This document shows positions 10,961-21,862 of a stretch of 64,000 nucleotides of DNA, piece after piece (the first letter of the stretch is position 1; each line of letters opens with the position of its first letter). The notes beneath the pieces were generated by a model. The model worked only from the letters and a program-made list of their open reading frames with translations. It was not told where the DNA came from and did no database searches. The position numbers and the translations under genes were made by a program. Source of the DNA: Pseudofabraea citricarpa (taxonomy: Eukaryota > Ascomycota > Leotiomycetes > Helotiales > Dermateaceae); NCBI GenBank assembly GCA_029641185.1, contig JAPWGK010000006.1, positions 62,001 through 126,000 of the forward strand. Direction: 5' to 3'.

Positions 10961-13162
10961 ATTGAAGAAGAGTATGAATATTTGGGTATTAGCTGTTGAT
11001 GAATGGGAAGATATTTGTTGAAGTACACAGCGCATATAAAAACATCCCCGCTTATAATAATTACAAGGGTTTGGAATCATTATGAAATTTGATAATTCTG
11101 ATGTATTATTTGATTAGATACTCCGCAATTGAATGACTGACTTATTACTACGTAAAGGTCTCAGAAAGAGTCGAAAGTGGGTTCTATAATAATAATCAAT
11201 ACTTGGCGGCACCTAAGCCTTCGGCGTTATTCCGCATAATCCTCTTAGAACCAAGCGATTTTAACGTTTTTGCCATAAAATTAATCGGGCAGCGAATCTG
11301 TACATGATTAGTGTAGATCTTTCACGACTAAAAGTTAATATTCATGATTCATCAACGTTGATTATTCATAATACACTTGCAAAAGTATGCTCGGAAGCAA
11401 TTTTCGGGAAGTCAAATGCGCCCGCGTCGATCACGGAGTTTTTCTTTTATCGGGAAGGGGTTTCTAATTATTTTATGCGCTTATTGTTTCTTATATAATA
11501 GTTATATGGATTTAGTATCACAGCCAAGTAGACCATTGACTCAGGTCTCCAGTAGATAAAATTTTCTATCTTAAAGATAAGACTCGCCAAGTGTTATTCA
11601 ATCATTTCCTTGATTTCACCCGCAAGGAAATTGGTTTGTTGATGTTGAAAGGAAAGTGCAAAATCTCGACACAGAGGGCGGAATTTGTAGATTTTGGAGG
11701 CTTTGCGCTCTGATCATAACCCCAAAAGAGATGGATGATTTGAGGAGAAACAGCTACAATTATAGATTTTCACAGCGCTATTCGGTTCGATCAATTGTGC
11801 TCGCTTTTTTTGCCTTCATAACGATCTTACCCAACAACTAAAGGTATAGAATCACTCCCACACTTCAGTCCTGACACCTCTATATATCATGCAACCATTT
11901 ATCTACTCCCATAATTCGCATTAACAGTGTGTAAACTTTGATAAGTGGTTTTAAATTTGTAGCACCAAACTGGATCTCTTCATATCTGGAGTCCCTCATG
12001 CTATTAGTCGCATCGGTCGCTCTATGCTTCGCTTGCAATAAAAAAAAAGAGATCTCAAAGTCTGCTGTCACTGCGTATGAAGAAACGCGCACTTTCAAGT
12101 CAGCGAAAAAAAAAAATACAAAGGTTTAATTTAACCAACCACAAGTACCATAATTATAACAAATGTCTAGCCATCTACTGAATCCTCCAAGTAAGGGTGA
12201 CTGCTATACCCAATTAAAAAATCATTTGAAATCGTTAATATTAGTAACACAGCAGCGAGGTCTACCATTAGGGTCTGGTGCGACATTCCGTCTTTTACCC
12301 CGGTGAAGTCAGGATATTGTGGTAGGGATATGTTTATAATATTGAGGCTAGTGTAGTGTCGAAGGTGATTTCACTCTTCTTTCACAGCGGAAGTCACTAA
12401 CAGCAGTAATTCAGCACCTACGCAAAACTTATCTTAACCTGTTTCTCTTCATTTCCTAAGCTTCGCAATCCTTGATTCTGAAAGATGGAGTCCTGAAGAC
12501 AACACCTGGATCTTCCATTCCTGCAAGAGTTAATACTGCATAGCGGAGGCGCAAGAAAAAGCACCGATAAATCCAAACTAACTGGATAGGACCCTCTTTA
12601 ACATTGTATACTCTGTTGCTCATGAATCGGCCACTGCTACCCATGCCTTCATCAGGAACGTTGATAGGATTCCTCACTCATAACACGCTCCTGCAGCTCG
12701 CTTAGTCGTAGGGGCTCGGTTGGTTGATGGCCACAGCGTCACAAGTAGCATGTGATCATACGTCACCGCCATAAGCTCAAATGTCGTTACCTCAAGTGAG
12801 CGCGACAAATCATCAAACCTTAGTTGCCTACCTTCACGGCCTCGTGCCTGCCGGACGGCTACTCCTGCTGGCTACGGCATGTTCTTCTTGAACACCTCAT
12901 TTATTTTCCACTCCTGCTCATAATCATTTCAATTACTCCATCCCTTCTCATCTTCTACGACTCTCCCACAATATCCACGCGTCTGCAAGCCAGCATCGCG
13001 AACTGTCGTTCCTACCATCCATTTTATTCCCCCAAAGCCTTCAGCTCTGCCGGCCAGGGCGGTGTTGTATTATTAACACATTGTTTTCTCACTCTTGTGC
13101 CCGGTCAGTTTACATTCCGTTGAGATAAATGTCACAAACTAATAGACAACGATCTGTAGAGC
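10961..13162. other. Intergenic, about 2.2 kb
   Basis: AT-rich up to about 12.5 kb, then more balanced toward the DDHD gene. Short open frames at 11304-11841, 11880-12129 and 12824-13123 lack family features. No tRNA, repeat array or mobile element is recognised. The last few hundred bases presumably form the promoter and leader of the downstream phospholipase gene. Confidence 0.55.
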
Positions 13163-16100
13163 ATGATGTCTTCTACATCTCACACATATGGCCCTACATG
13201 CCACTTAGCTCAATCTGTACCCAAGAAGACTTCGAATGGCGACGATGATATTCCAGACCTCAATGCGCAATTCTTTTACTCTTCTCCACTTCCTATTGAC
13301 GATCCTCTATCTCCCGCACCGGCGCCTACAGGGTCCGAAGCCACAAAACATCCCCCACGTCCGTTCTCCGCATACGACAACAACGTGCTTGAAGAGTCAT
13401 GGCTTGGACTAGCTTCTGAAAAAGATCGGAAGAATCATTTTAAAGGCAAGCCACCCAAATGGGCAAACAAGGACGAAACCGAGAGACGTGCTGTGATCAT
13501 GAAGAGGCTTTCATCCAAAGACAGCAAGAAAAAGCAGAAGAAGGAAAAGGCCAAGGATAATCAGACAAATAAGCAAACAGGCACCGATACCAACAAAGCA
13601 CTGAAACCTAAAGTAACCCAGGCATCAAAGACAACGGCAAAGGAGGATGCGAAAACCTTGAAGAGTGGCAAGAATCTCGGAACCGAAGATTCTGAAGCTA
13701 CGTCTTGCTGTTCAAAGAACAATAGTAAAGGAGATCTAAAGTCATGTGCATGTGATCCATGCCTCTGTGAACGCTCGTGTATGACTACCACCTCCTGCTC
13801 AAACGGCGATTGCGGTGATGCTACTTGTTGCCCCCCTAGCAAACCAGACCATGTTAAGGAATCCGCGACTCATCGTCGAGAAAGATCTAAGGGCCACGGG
13901 AAAGAGAAATCCCAAGAAGGGAAGACTGGAAAAGAAAAGCTTCATAACACAAGCAACGAATTAACCCCGTCTGTTGTTTCGAGTCTTGGGCAGCAAGATG
14001 GATCTCATGATAATAAAGAAGCTCCCTCGATAGATACAGCGAGCGATTTGAAGGCCAGCAAAGAGCACGAGGCTGCCAGTAAGCACGAGCGCCACAGAGA
14101 GCACAAAGAACACGAAAAGAATCCAGGACACGCGGATTCCAGAGGCCACAAGGATTATGAGCAACATCAGCTGCACGATAAGGCATTGCAAACAGGTGAT
14201 AACGCTGAAGCAGGGCCATCTCGCTCACTTCCTGGTGGACCAGCAGGTATCACGGGGTCACCATTTGCCAGGGCGCCTTCACGCAAATCAAGCCCGTTAG
14301 CACAAGCTCATAATCCCTCACCTTCGGGAAGCGAGTCGCAAGCTACTCACTGTGATGATTTTCAAGAAGACGAAAGCCATATACGAGAGACATCTGAGGA
14401 ACTAATGCAGGTCCCAGAATGCAAGGCGCACCGCCATTTTAAGGAGAAAGATGAGATAGAAGTTCCTGTTGGCATTTCACGACTTCATTTAGTCAAACTC
14501 CCTGCTCTCCAAATGAAGCCTATCTACTGGTCTCCTGTTCACGATGGAGCTGCCGTTACCCGGGGTACTTGGTTCTACAAAGATACATCGTTTCCTGTTG
14601 AACCAGCGGTTGCAAACCAATTGGAAATTGGCTATAGAGAGCTTCGTCCATGGTCACAGACATGGAAGGACGAACTCAATAGTGCTATTGATGTTGGTGC
14701 TATTGGAGAAGAGAAGATCGTACATCGACTTTGGCCAAAGGAGGACGACCCACACGAACAACAGAAGCCTGAAGGCAAGGACACAGCCAGAAACCCGGCA
14801 GAATCGCTTTTGTCTACTGATCCATTCTGCGCGGCAAAATGTTTTCACGGTGAGGCTGCTGCTACTGGTTCATTGGAGGAAGAAAAACCCTCCGATGAAA
14901 CAACAATAGTCAAGCGATATCCTCATTCTCAAGTAATTTATAAAGATGGAAAAAATGCCTTCATACTCAAGCAAAGCCTTGCACCATCTGCCTACTATGG
15001 TCGCAAGCCACTTCCGAAAATCATGAAGGGACACACTGTTGGCGTTCATGTCGTTCGAGGCTTTGACTGGAAAGCCTGGGAGAAGCTTCATCCGTCAAAG
15101 AAGAGCCCTACTGCTGTTCAAGCAGAAGAAAATGCTCCTGTGACAGGAACTGCTGATAGCGCCAAAGGTACCACTTGCCCGGCCTGTCGTACACATCAAG
15201 AGCGCCCGAAAGTGACGGACCTGGTACTGGTGATTCATGGCATCGGCCAGAAGCTTTCTGAGAGGGTTGAAAGCTTTCATTTTACGCATGCTATCAATGC
15301 TTTTCGTCGATCTGTAAACGTAGAGCTTGGCAATGATGCTGTTCAGCCAGTCCTTCGGGAAGATCTTGGAGGCGTTATGGTTCTGCCTGTTAATTGGCGA
15401 TCAAATCTCTCCTTTGAGGATGGCGGCCCCAGGAAGGGCCATGACAAGGACAAAAAAGATTCGGCGCGGGAAGATTTTACGCTCAAGGACATTACTCCAG
15501 ATACCATACCTGCTGTACGGAGTCTAATCTCAGATGTTATGCTAGACATACCCTTCTACATGTCACACCATAAACCAAAGATGATCGAAGCCCTGGTCAC
15601 AGAAGCCAATCGAGTTTATACACTGTGGACTAAAAACAATCCCGGATTTGAAGAGCGTGGCCGAGTGCATCTAATCGCTCATTCTCTAGGTAGTGTCATG
15701 GCTCTGGATGTGCTGAGCAAGCAACCAACGGCTATTTCCAGGCCCCTCCCAGGAAAGAAACTTAACACAAAGCACTTTGACTTTGACACGACGAATCTTT
15801 TCTTCGTTGGTAGTCCAGCAGGATTTTTCTTATTGCTTGAGAAGGGCAATCTCACACCTCGAAAGGGAAGATGGAAGCCGGATGCCGACCTTGAAGATGT
15901 GAACAACAGCAACGGAGTCACTGCAGAGGCAGGAACTTTTGGTTCTCTTGCTGTGGATAACATCTACAACATTATGCATTACAATGATCCGATAGCCTAT
16001 CGCGTCAACGCAACAGTTGATCCTCTCTACGCAGCAAGTCTCAAGCAAGCTCAAGTACCGAGTGCCACGACCGGTTGGCTTGAGGCTATTGGCAAAGCCA

Positions 16101-16465
16101 TAAAGTCAGTCACACCTGGTGTTTCCACACCAGCTGATCTTGCTGTAGGACAATTATCAAAACCAGCTGGCATCCAACGCCTCCCATCCCAACTAGAGAT
16201 GGAAGTACACGACTTTACCCGCGAGGAAATCGCCGAGAAGAAATTTTACCTACTTAATGACAATGGTCAGGTAGATTGGTTCCTGAGCTCAGGCGGAGGA
16301 CCTCTTGAGATCCAGTACTTGAATATGCTCGGAGCTCACAGTAGTTACTGGGGAAGTGCCGATTTCGTTAGAATGCTTGTAACAGAAGTTGGCAGAGCAC
16401 CAGGAAAGAAGAACACTCTACCCAATCTAAGAGCTCTTAAATCTGGACAACATAAGCGAAAGTGA
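13163..16465 (+). CDS. DDHD-domain phospholipase (PA-PLA1-like)
   Basis: A single uninterrupted frame of 1100 residues. Residues 1 to about 440 are low-complexity, Lys/Ser/His/Glu-rich and probably disordered, and include a cysteine-dense patch at about 180-226. The conserved half starts with an N-terminal domain around 450-660 (LQMKPIYWSPVHDG, GTWFYKD), then a lipase core with VIHGIGQ at about 690 and the nucleophile elbow AHSLGS (Ser about 841), followed by the DDHD metal-binding domain from about 870 (LFFVGSPAGFF, YNDPIAYRV, HSSYW). This order matches fungal DDHD phospholipases related to yeast Ddl1 (YOR022C) and mammalian DDHD1/2, which hydrolyse phospholipids at membranes. Start: first ATG of the frame, with a second ATG immediately after. 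The long N-terminus is variable in the family. Confidence 0.9.
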   Translation: MMSSTSHTYGPTCHLAQSVPKKTSNGDDDIPDLNAQFFYSSPLPIDDPLSPAPAPTGSEATKHPPRPFSAYDNNVLEESWLGLASEKDRKNHFKGKPPKWANKDETERRAVIMKRLSSKDSKKKQKKEKAKDNQTNKQTGTDTNKALKPKVTQASKTTAKEDAKTLKSGKNLGTEDSEATSCCSKNNSKGDLKSCACDPCLCERSCMTTTSCSNGDCGDATCCPPSKPDHVKESATHRRERSKGHGKEKSQEGKTGKEKLHNTSNELTPSVVSSLGQQDGSHDNKEAPSIDTASDLKASKEHEAASKHERHREHKEHEKNPGHADSRGHKDYEQHQLHDKALQTGDNAEAGPSRSLPGGPAGITGSPFARAPSRKSSPLAQAHNPSPSGSESQATHCDDFQEDESHIRETSEELMQVPECKAHRHFKEKDEIEVPVGISRLHLVKLPALQMKPIYWSPVHDGAAVTRGTWFYKDTSFPVEPAVANQLEIGYRELRPWSQTWKDELNSAIDVGAIGEEKIVHRLWPKEDDPHEQQKPEGKDTARNPAESLLSTDPFCAAKCFHGEAAATGSLEEEKPSDETTIVKRYPHSQVIYKDGKNAFILKQSLAPSAYYGRKPLPKIMKGHTVGVHVVRGFDWKAWEKLHPSKKSPTAVQAEENAPVTGTADSAKGTTCPACRTHQERPKVTDLVLVIHGIGQKLSERVESFHFTHAINAFRRSVNVELGNDAVQPVLREDLGGVMVLPVNWRSNLSFEDGGPRKGHDKDKKDSAREDFTLKDITPDTIPAVRSLISDVMLDIPFYMSHHKPKMIEALVTEANRVYTLWTKNNPGFEERGRVHLIAHSLGSVMALDVLSKQPTAISRPLPGKKLNTKHFDFDTTNLFFVGSPAGFFLLLEKGNLTPRKGRWKPDADLEDVNNSNGVTAEAGTFGSLAVDNIYNIMHYNDPIAYRVNATVDPLYAASLKQAQVPSATTGWLEAIGKAIKSVTPGVSTPADLAVGQLSKPAGIQRLPSQLEMEVHDFTREEIAEKKFYLLNDNGQVDWFLSSGGGPLEIQYLNMLGAHSSYWGSADFVRMLVTEVGRAPGKKNTLPNLRALKSGQHKRK

Positions 16466-16885
16466 GGATGAGGTTTTGGCGGTTTCGACTTAGATTTCAT
16501 GAGCTGTGCAAAAACCCGTAGCCACAAAGGATAGATTGTGATTGATAGAAGGCGCCAGGAGAATTGTTGAACGGGGCAAAGATTACCTAAGATACCCACC
16601 CTAGAATAAATAATACTTTAATTGAATCCATGGATGTAATCCGCATCCCATGATTGCACTGATGAGGCAAGGAATATCGAAGGTAAATAAATGCTCAGCT
16701 CTTCCAACATCAGTTGATGATATTCTTCAATCTCCATACCCCGCAGTTTCGGCTCTTGGCACATGCCCCACTAACTAACTCCCGTCTCTTTCTCGGCCTT
16801 CTTGCAGATGATGTCAGCACAACTTTACTTTATTTTCGCAGTCTAGACTGGAGCAGTTTACCAATGCTATTCGTACGAGGGAATT
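16466..16885. other. Intergenic, 420 bp
   Basis: Spacer between two plus-strand genes. It has AT-rich 3'-end sequence after 16465. No further feature is recognised. Confidence 0.5.
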
Positions 16886-17668
16886 ATGAAGATCACGCTT
16901 TACGTCGATACAGTGTCACCATTTGCTTATGAAGCATATTACATCTTAAGGGCAAGAGACAATCAAGGCATAAGCCGAAGTAAGCTAAGATCCAACATAG
17001 CACGAGCCGATATTTTCGAAATGCGAGATCACATACGTACCAGTCTTCCTGGGTGGGATCATGAAAGCATGTGGGAACAAACCACCGATTGAGATCAAGA
17101 GTACGTCTGCCTCCCAATTGCCGTTTGGGAGTAGGCGCGAGGTACGGGCTGACTCTGGGTCTCCTCGACAGACAAAGGTAAATGGACCGACGTCGAGCGA
17201 CTCCGCTGGGCTCGACTCTTTAACATCCCAATTGTGCAAGAGGTGCCTGAGGGGTTCCCGCCCTTGACACTCAGTATCATGCGTTGTCTCTGCGCCCTTG
17301 CCCTTGTCTATCCCTCCGACTCGCAGAAGATACTGACGAGAGCTCTCGACGCCTTCTTTGAAGCCTATTGGGTGCATGCTAAGAAAACAATCGAGAAGGA
17401 TGTCATGGTCGAGATTCTTGGAGATGTCCTCGAGAGTAAGGAAGCCGTCGCCAAGGTCTTGGAAGTTGCGGCCAAGGGTGGGAAACAACTCTTGCTGGAG
17501 AATACCGACATGGCTTTCCGAGAAGGTGCTTTTGGCTTGCCATGGATTGTCTGTGAGAATACCAAGGGCGAGAAAGAGGCCTTCTGGGGTGTGGATCACC
17601 TGGGTTGTGTGGTGGACTTTTTGGGTTTGGAGAAGCCGAAGATGGGAGCTTGGAGAGCTCTTCTGTGA
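16886..17668 (+). CDS. Kappa-class glutathione S-transferase (DsbA-like fold)
   Basis: Exons 16886-16951, 17001-17100 and 17172-17668 give 220 residues, close to the usual length. The frame reads VDTVSPFAYEAYYILR at the N-terminus, ITYVPVFLGGIMKACGN and IEIKNKGKW across the second intron, ERLRWARLFNIP, and FREGAFGLPWIV near the end, the hallmark set of fungal GST kappa / 2-hydroxychromene-2-carboxylate-isomerase-like proteins. The role is glutathione-dependent conjugation or detoxification, usually in mitochondria or peroxisomes. The tail ends RALL, which is not a PTS1. The first intron (16952-17000) begins GCAAG rather than GT. No GT donor gives a workable intron there. Translation start is the first ATG in frame. 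Confidence 0.88.
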
Positions 17669-18435
17669 AAGGCCCAGGTTTAATTATTATGTGGGGAGTA
17701 CTTGAATTAACGAGTTGGTTTACTTTGGATGGGTAGATGGCTAATGATATGTTAACTCGGTTTCCTTGTGTACGTTCTATTTCTAGGGTCTATTATGTGG
17801 GGAAATAAGAATAATTGCATGCATCCTATTTCTTTGAAATTGTAGGTTTAATCATGTATAATTTGCGTGGAGGCACCTCTTGGCTCTCCTGTCTGCACTG
17901 ACATTCGGTTTATATATTTATTTCTGTAGCGCACAGCCAGAATCCAGCCTTGAAACCCAACCTTTACTTGCATAGGCTATGGGAGTGGACTAATTTAAAG
18001 GGTGGAGTGCGGATTAGCGAGTTCCTGAAAAGGGGCTCGCTTAAAGCGAAAGTAGAACTTATTACTATTACTTTGCAATCCAGTGATTGAGCACATGGAT
18101 CTAGGGAAACACTAGTTTCCTCTTATAGCGCACAGTGAAGATGTCTTATGCGAAGGATGTCATGCACCGGGTCGTCTCCCTTCGTGGTACTACCACGGGC
18201 AAACACTATATCTCGATCGCAACTCGGGTTAACTCATTTAAATAATCATTCAGGTGAACGGATCAAGCAAATGGAGCAGCACAATTAACTTGGAAGTAAT
18301 TTTTCATATGGACTTGATGTAGCGATAACAGGCAGTGAGATTACAAACAAGAAGGTAATAATACTCTTCAAGATTACCCTGAACGCTTGTCCAACAAGTC
18401 TTATCTCCAAGTATACCCGACTTATTATTGAACCT

Positions 18436-18654
18436 CTATGTTACAACATCGCTCTTGAGGTCTTCGTTGGTGGCATCAGGTTCTGTATTGAAAGTAACTC
18501 CCAGAATCCCCACCCCAGGATAAGAATTGTATAAGAATCGTGGTCTTAGAACAGTATCGGGTCTCTGGGGATATAACTTATGGCGCAAGTCTATAGCAAT
18601 CAAATCTGTGTCTTGTGGTAATCCGAAGACAAACAGGGCTATGGACTTTGACAT
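18436..18654 (-). CDS. Possible small gene or exon of unknown function
   Basis: A 72-codon minus-strand frame starting MSKSIALFVFGLPQD has balanced, protein-like composition in a region otherwise lacking coding potential. It has no recognised domain. A GTAACAT donor-like sequence sits just before its stop, so it could be an exon of a spliced gene, but I cannot find the partner exon. It may equally be chance. Confidence 0.15.
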   Translation of the reverse strand: MSKSIALFVFGLPQDTDLIAIDLRHKLYPQRPDTVLRPRFLYNSYPGVGILGVTFNTEPDATNEDLKSDVVT

Positions 18655-21600
18655 TCGTGTGTGGATTTTGATGTAGGGACGGATAGTACGTGGGTAAGGT
18701 CAGGCTTCGAGCGATGCCGTAAGGTAAATTTGGTAACCTCAAGGGCACTGTTGCATTATCTGCCAAACAAAACTACCAAACGAAACTTAGTCCAAGTTCC
18801 TACAAACCTGCGCAAATGTTGGATAGGGGTTACGCTGTCGCCTCTGTCAAGATCTTGCCCCTCTGCAAACGCTCTGCAGCTCGTGCCAGCACCAGAGGAA
18901 GAACCGGCCCGCCGGCTCAACCAAAAGGCTCGTCGATGAGAAGGTGTGGTTCTGAAACACGATCAGTGTCCTCCAGCCGTTTAGAGAAAATGAAGCAGGA
19001 GGAAGGCTCTACCATGCAGATGCCAGTCGAGGTGGAACATGCAACGTTAATGACATGTTTAGCCAGAAGCCGAACTCACCCCTCACATGCACAGACTACT
19101 GCTCGCCGGCATGAAAACTATTCTGACCCATTGACTGGAATGCCCCTACACCAACGTGTCTAGTCAGTAGCGTAAAGCCTATGCATGTGCTTATCATGAC
19201 TGGAGGAGATGGTCTTGCTCAAGCGGATCTTGTCGCCCGAATGCCATGGATTGCCTAGATTCTGGGATGGGATTCACACAGCAGCGCAAGTGGCCAAGTT
19301 CTTCTCTCCCACCATGTGAACTTTCGTGGCACACCATCACGCCATCAAGCTGTGAAGTAGCCTAGTGAGCTGCTGTGCACAGGGAAAGCTGGCTGATATC
19401 AACCACTCATCCGCTGAGGATTGTGCTCATAGATGCCGGTGACGTGTTGATCCACACCGTTGTACAGTATTCCACTGGTCGTTCCCAGACACATCTACCG
19501 GCTTGGATGGAGGAGGGTGGAGGGTGACAGGAAGCAAGACTTGACTGTCCTTCTGCGGTCTCTGACTGGTGCGATTGTCAGGATGTACGTGAGTCGTACT
19601 GTAGATGGGTCAAATTCTGTTCCTTCCCGAACAGAACCGGTGCAATGTGATAAAGTGCTCACAGCGTGCATAGCATGTTGGTGGCGAAGCCATGTGGATC
19701 ACCTGAACCAGAAGGACCCCAACCCGCACAACCCATCCAAGGAACCAAGTCGAGCTTGAAGGGATCTGGAGGTGGTGGGGGGAGAAGAGAGCCAAAATCT
19801 GAGGAAGTGTGTGCCCAGCCGGTTGGCGGGCGACGAGTGGCAGATGTTGGAGGGTGCCCCGAACGCCGTACAAGCCACCATCTGAGTGAGAATCCACGAC
19901 GGGAGCCTTACTCCCTCGACATCGTGCTTCGGACAGGTTGAACCCCCTCCCTTGCGAGCCTCACGACACACACCACTGACCTCCGTGAGCAGGAGGTGCA
20001 ACACGGAATCTTGGAGATGATTGCCCTCGAAGCGCCATTCCCTCGCACGAAAGATGAGAGATGCCTTGCACCGGTTGCCATCCTACACTTGTAGGGGGAA
20101 GCAATTTAGAAAACCCCAAAGAAGCATCAATCCCTGAGACTATCAGAGGCACAGGGAAAACCGTCAGCCACCACAGAGCAGTTTGGGACACGGTTGCATC
20201 CGTACGCCGGTGAAGATGCAGCGGACGAGGTCGACCGATGTGTGAAAATTGCGGCAATGTGCATTTGCAAGAATTGAATTGGAGGCATGGCGCGGTGAGG
20301 ACGTCCGAAGAAGTGACTGGACATGTCGAACACTTACGTGAGTAGGGGGGGACAGATGATTAGGCGAGCAGGTCCTGTCGCGTCGCGAGAATAAGCGCCA
20401 TCAGCGTCCATCGCCATGGGCGAGCATGGATGATGGTTGTGCGCCGCAGACGCGTTGGCGCTGCTGTGAAGTCGTGAAGAGAGGAAGAGACGTCTAAGCG
20501 CCCGAGGCTTACTTAATGCTGTCCGTATGGGCCCGTCGTCGTCGAGTCGCGGTCTTACTGTACGCTTCACAACTGGACAGTGGTAGTGGACAGGCTCTTG
20601 CTTGCCACTGTGCCACGCGGACCGGCGCGTGGTGGGAATTAAGGATTTCCGACGCCTAGTCATTGGGAAGAGCGAGCACTGGACGTTTCATATGAGTGCT
20701 GCTGTCGTACTGGAGATCTGCACTGTCCAGGACATGGCACCGCATGGAAGGAAGACAGACACATGGAATACAGGGAACATACCGACAGACTACAGTACAG
20801 CACACATGGCACAGCACACACTATACTGTACTGATAGTACATATCTCGTTGCCTAAACCTTCGTCTCCGAATAGGAAGCTCGCCAGCGTCGTGTGTGGCG
20901 ATGCAGCTTTAGCGACTTGACGCAGTTGGAGCAGACAGGCGCTCAAGTATCATCCATCCATCCCACGACGGACGAAGATGGGATTCATTCGTGAAGGGTG
21001 CGCGTGAAGGGTGCGCCTTACGCGCTTCACCATGGACCACTACACCAACAGGAAGAGACGACGATTATCATCATCACCGCCATCGCTTGCAACCGAATCA
21101 ACGGTCGGCCAACACTCGGCGATGCGTCCGAGATACTGTACCAGACCAGACGTCCAAAGCTTGACGCCACTGAAGTTGGGATGAGCGATGCAACGAGCTT
21201 CGTGCAGATGGCGGGGGATGGATGGGATTATTCCCAGACAGACTATCGATTTGTAGCTAGCAGCCCCGGCCCATAGCAGCAAATAGGTCGATACGAGCCC
21301 GGGGGAGGGCCGGCGGGACATTGCTCGCACCCAGCTACGCTACAGCACTGTGTCAACATGGAGAATAATGTAATGTTTCTTGAATCAGGAAGCACGCAGC
21401 CTCTCTTGGCCGCGGGAGGCTGGAGCAGACTTACTTGTTCGTACGTAGCTTCGGCCGAGCAGCACTGAGTGGGCCTTCCGCTGTCAGTCCTCTTACCGAG
21501 CCATCATCTATTTGTGATGGGATGGCTAGCTAGTAGCTATCCTGCTTGGGGGTTGAGTACTGTAATAATGGGGGCCAGAGAGCAGTCAGTCAGTCAAGTC

Positions 21601-21772
21601 AGTCAGTCAGCTTAACGTCAACAGATCGAATCATCTTTCGATTCTCGCCAGACACCCCGCCGTTAATCCCGATCAGAGAGTAAGCGCGTTATACGAAAAT
21701 AGCCGCCAAATCAAGAGTATACACGACACACGACACACGCTGCAGCGTCAGATCCAGAGGCGTCCGAGGGGG

Positions 21773-21862
21773 GATGGAGATGGAGATGGTGGTGGAGATG
21801 GAGGTGTGGGTGGTGTTGGTGTTGGTGATGGCTGTGGTTGTGGTTGCGGTTGCGGTTGTGGT
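21773..21862. repeat. G/T-rich low-complexity tract
   Basis: About 90 bp of interrupted GGAGAT, GGTGTT, GGTTGTGGTTGC units, strongly purine/T on the plus strand. Simple sequence, non-coding in my reading. Confidence 0.7.

Noticed and set aside
13561..14228. Antisense frames within the DDHD gene
   Set aside because: They mirror the Lys/Glu-rich low-complexity coding sequence and have no independent features.
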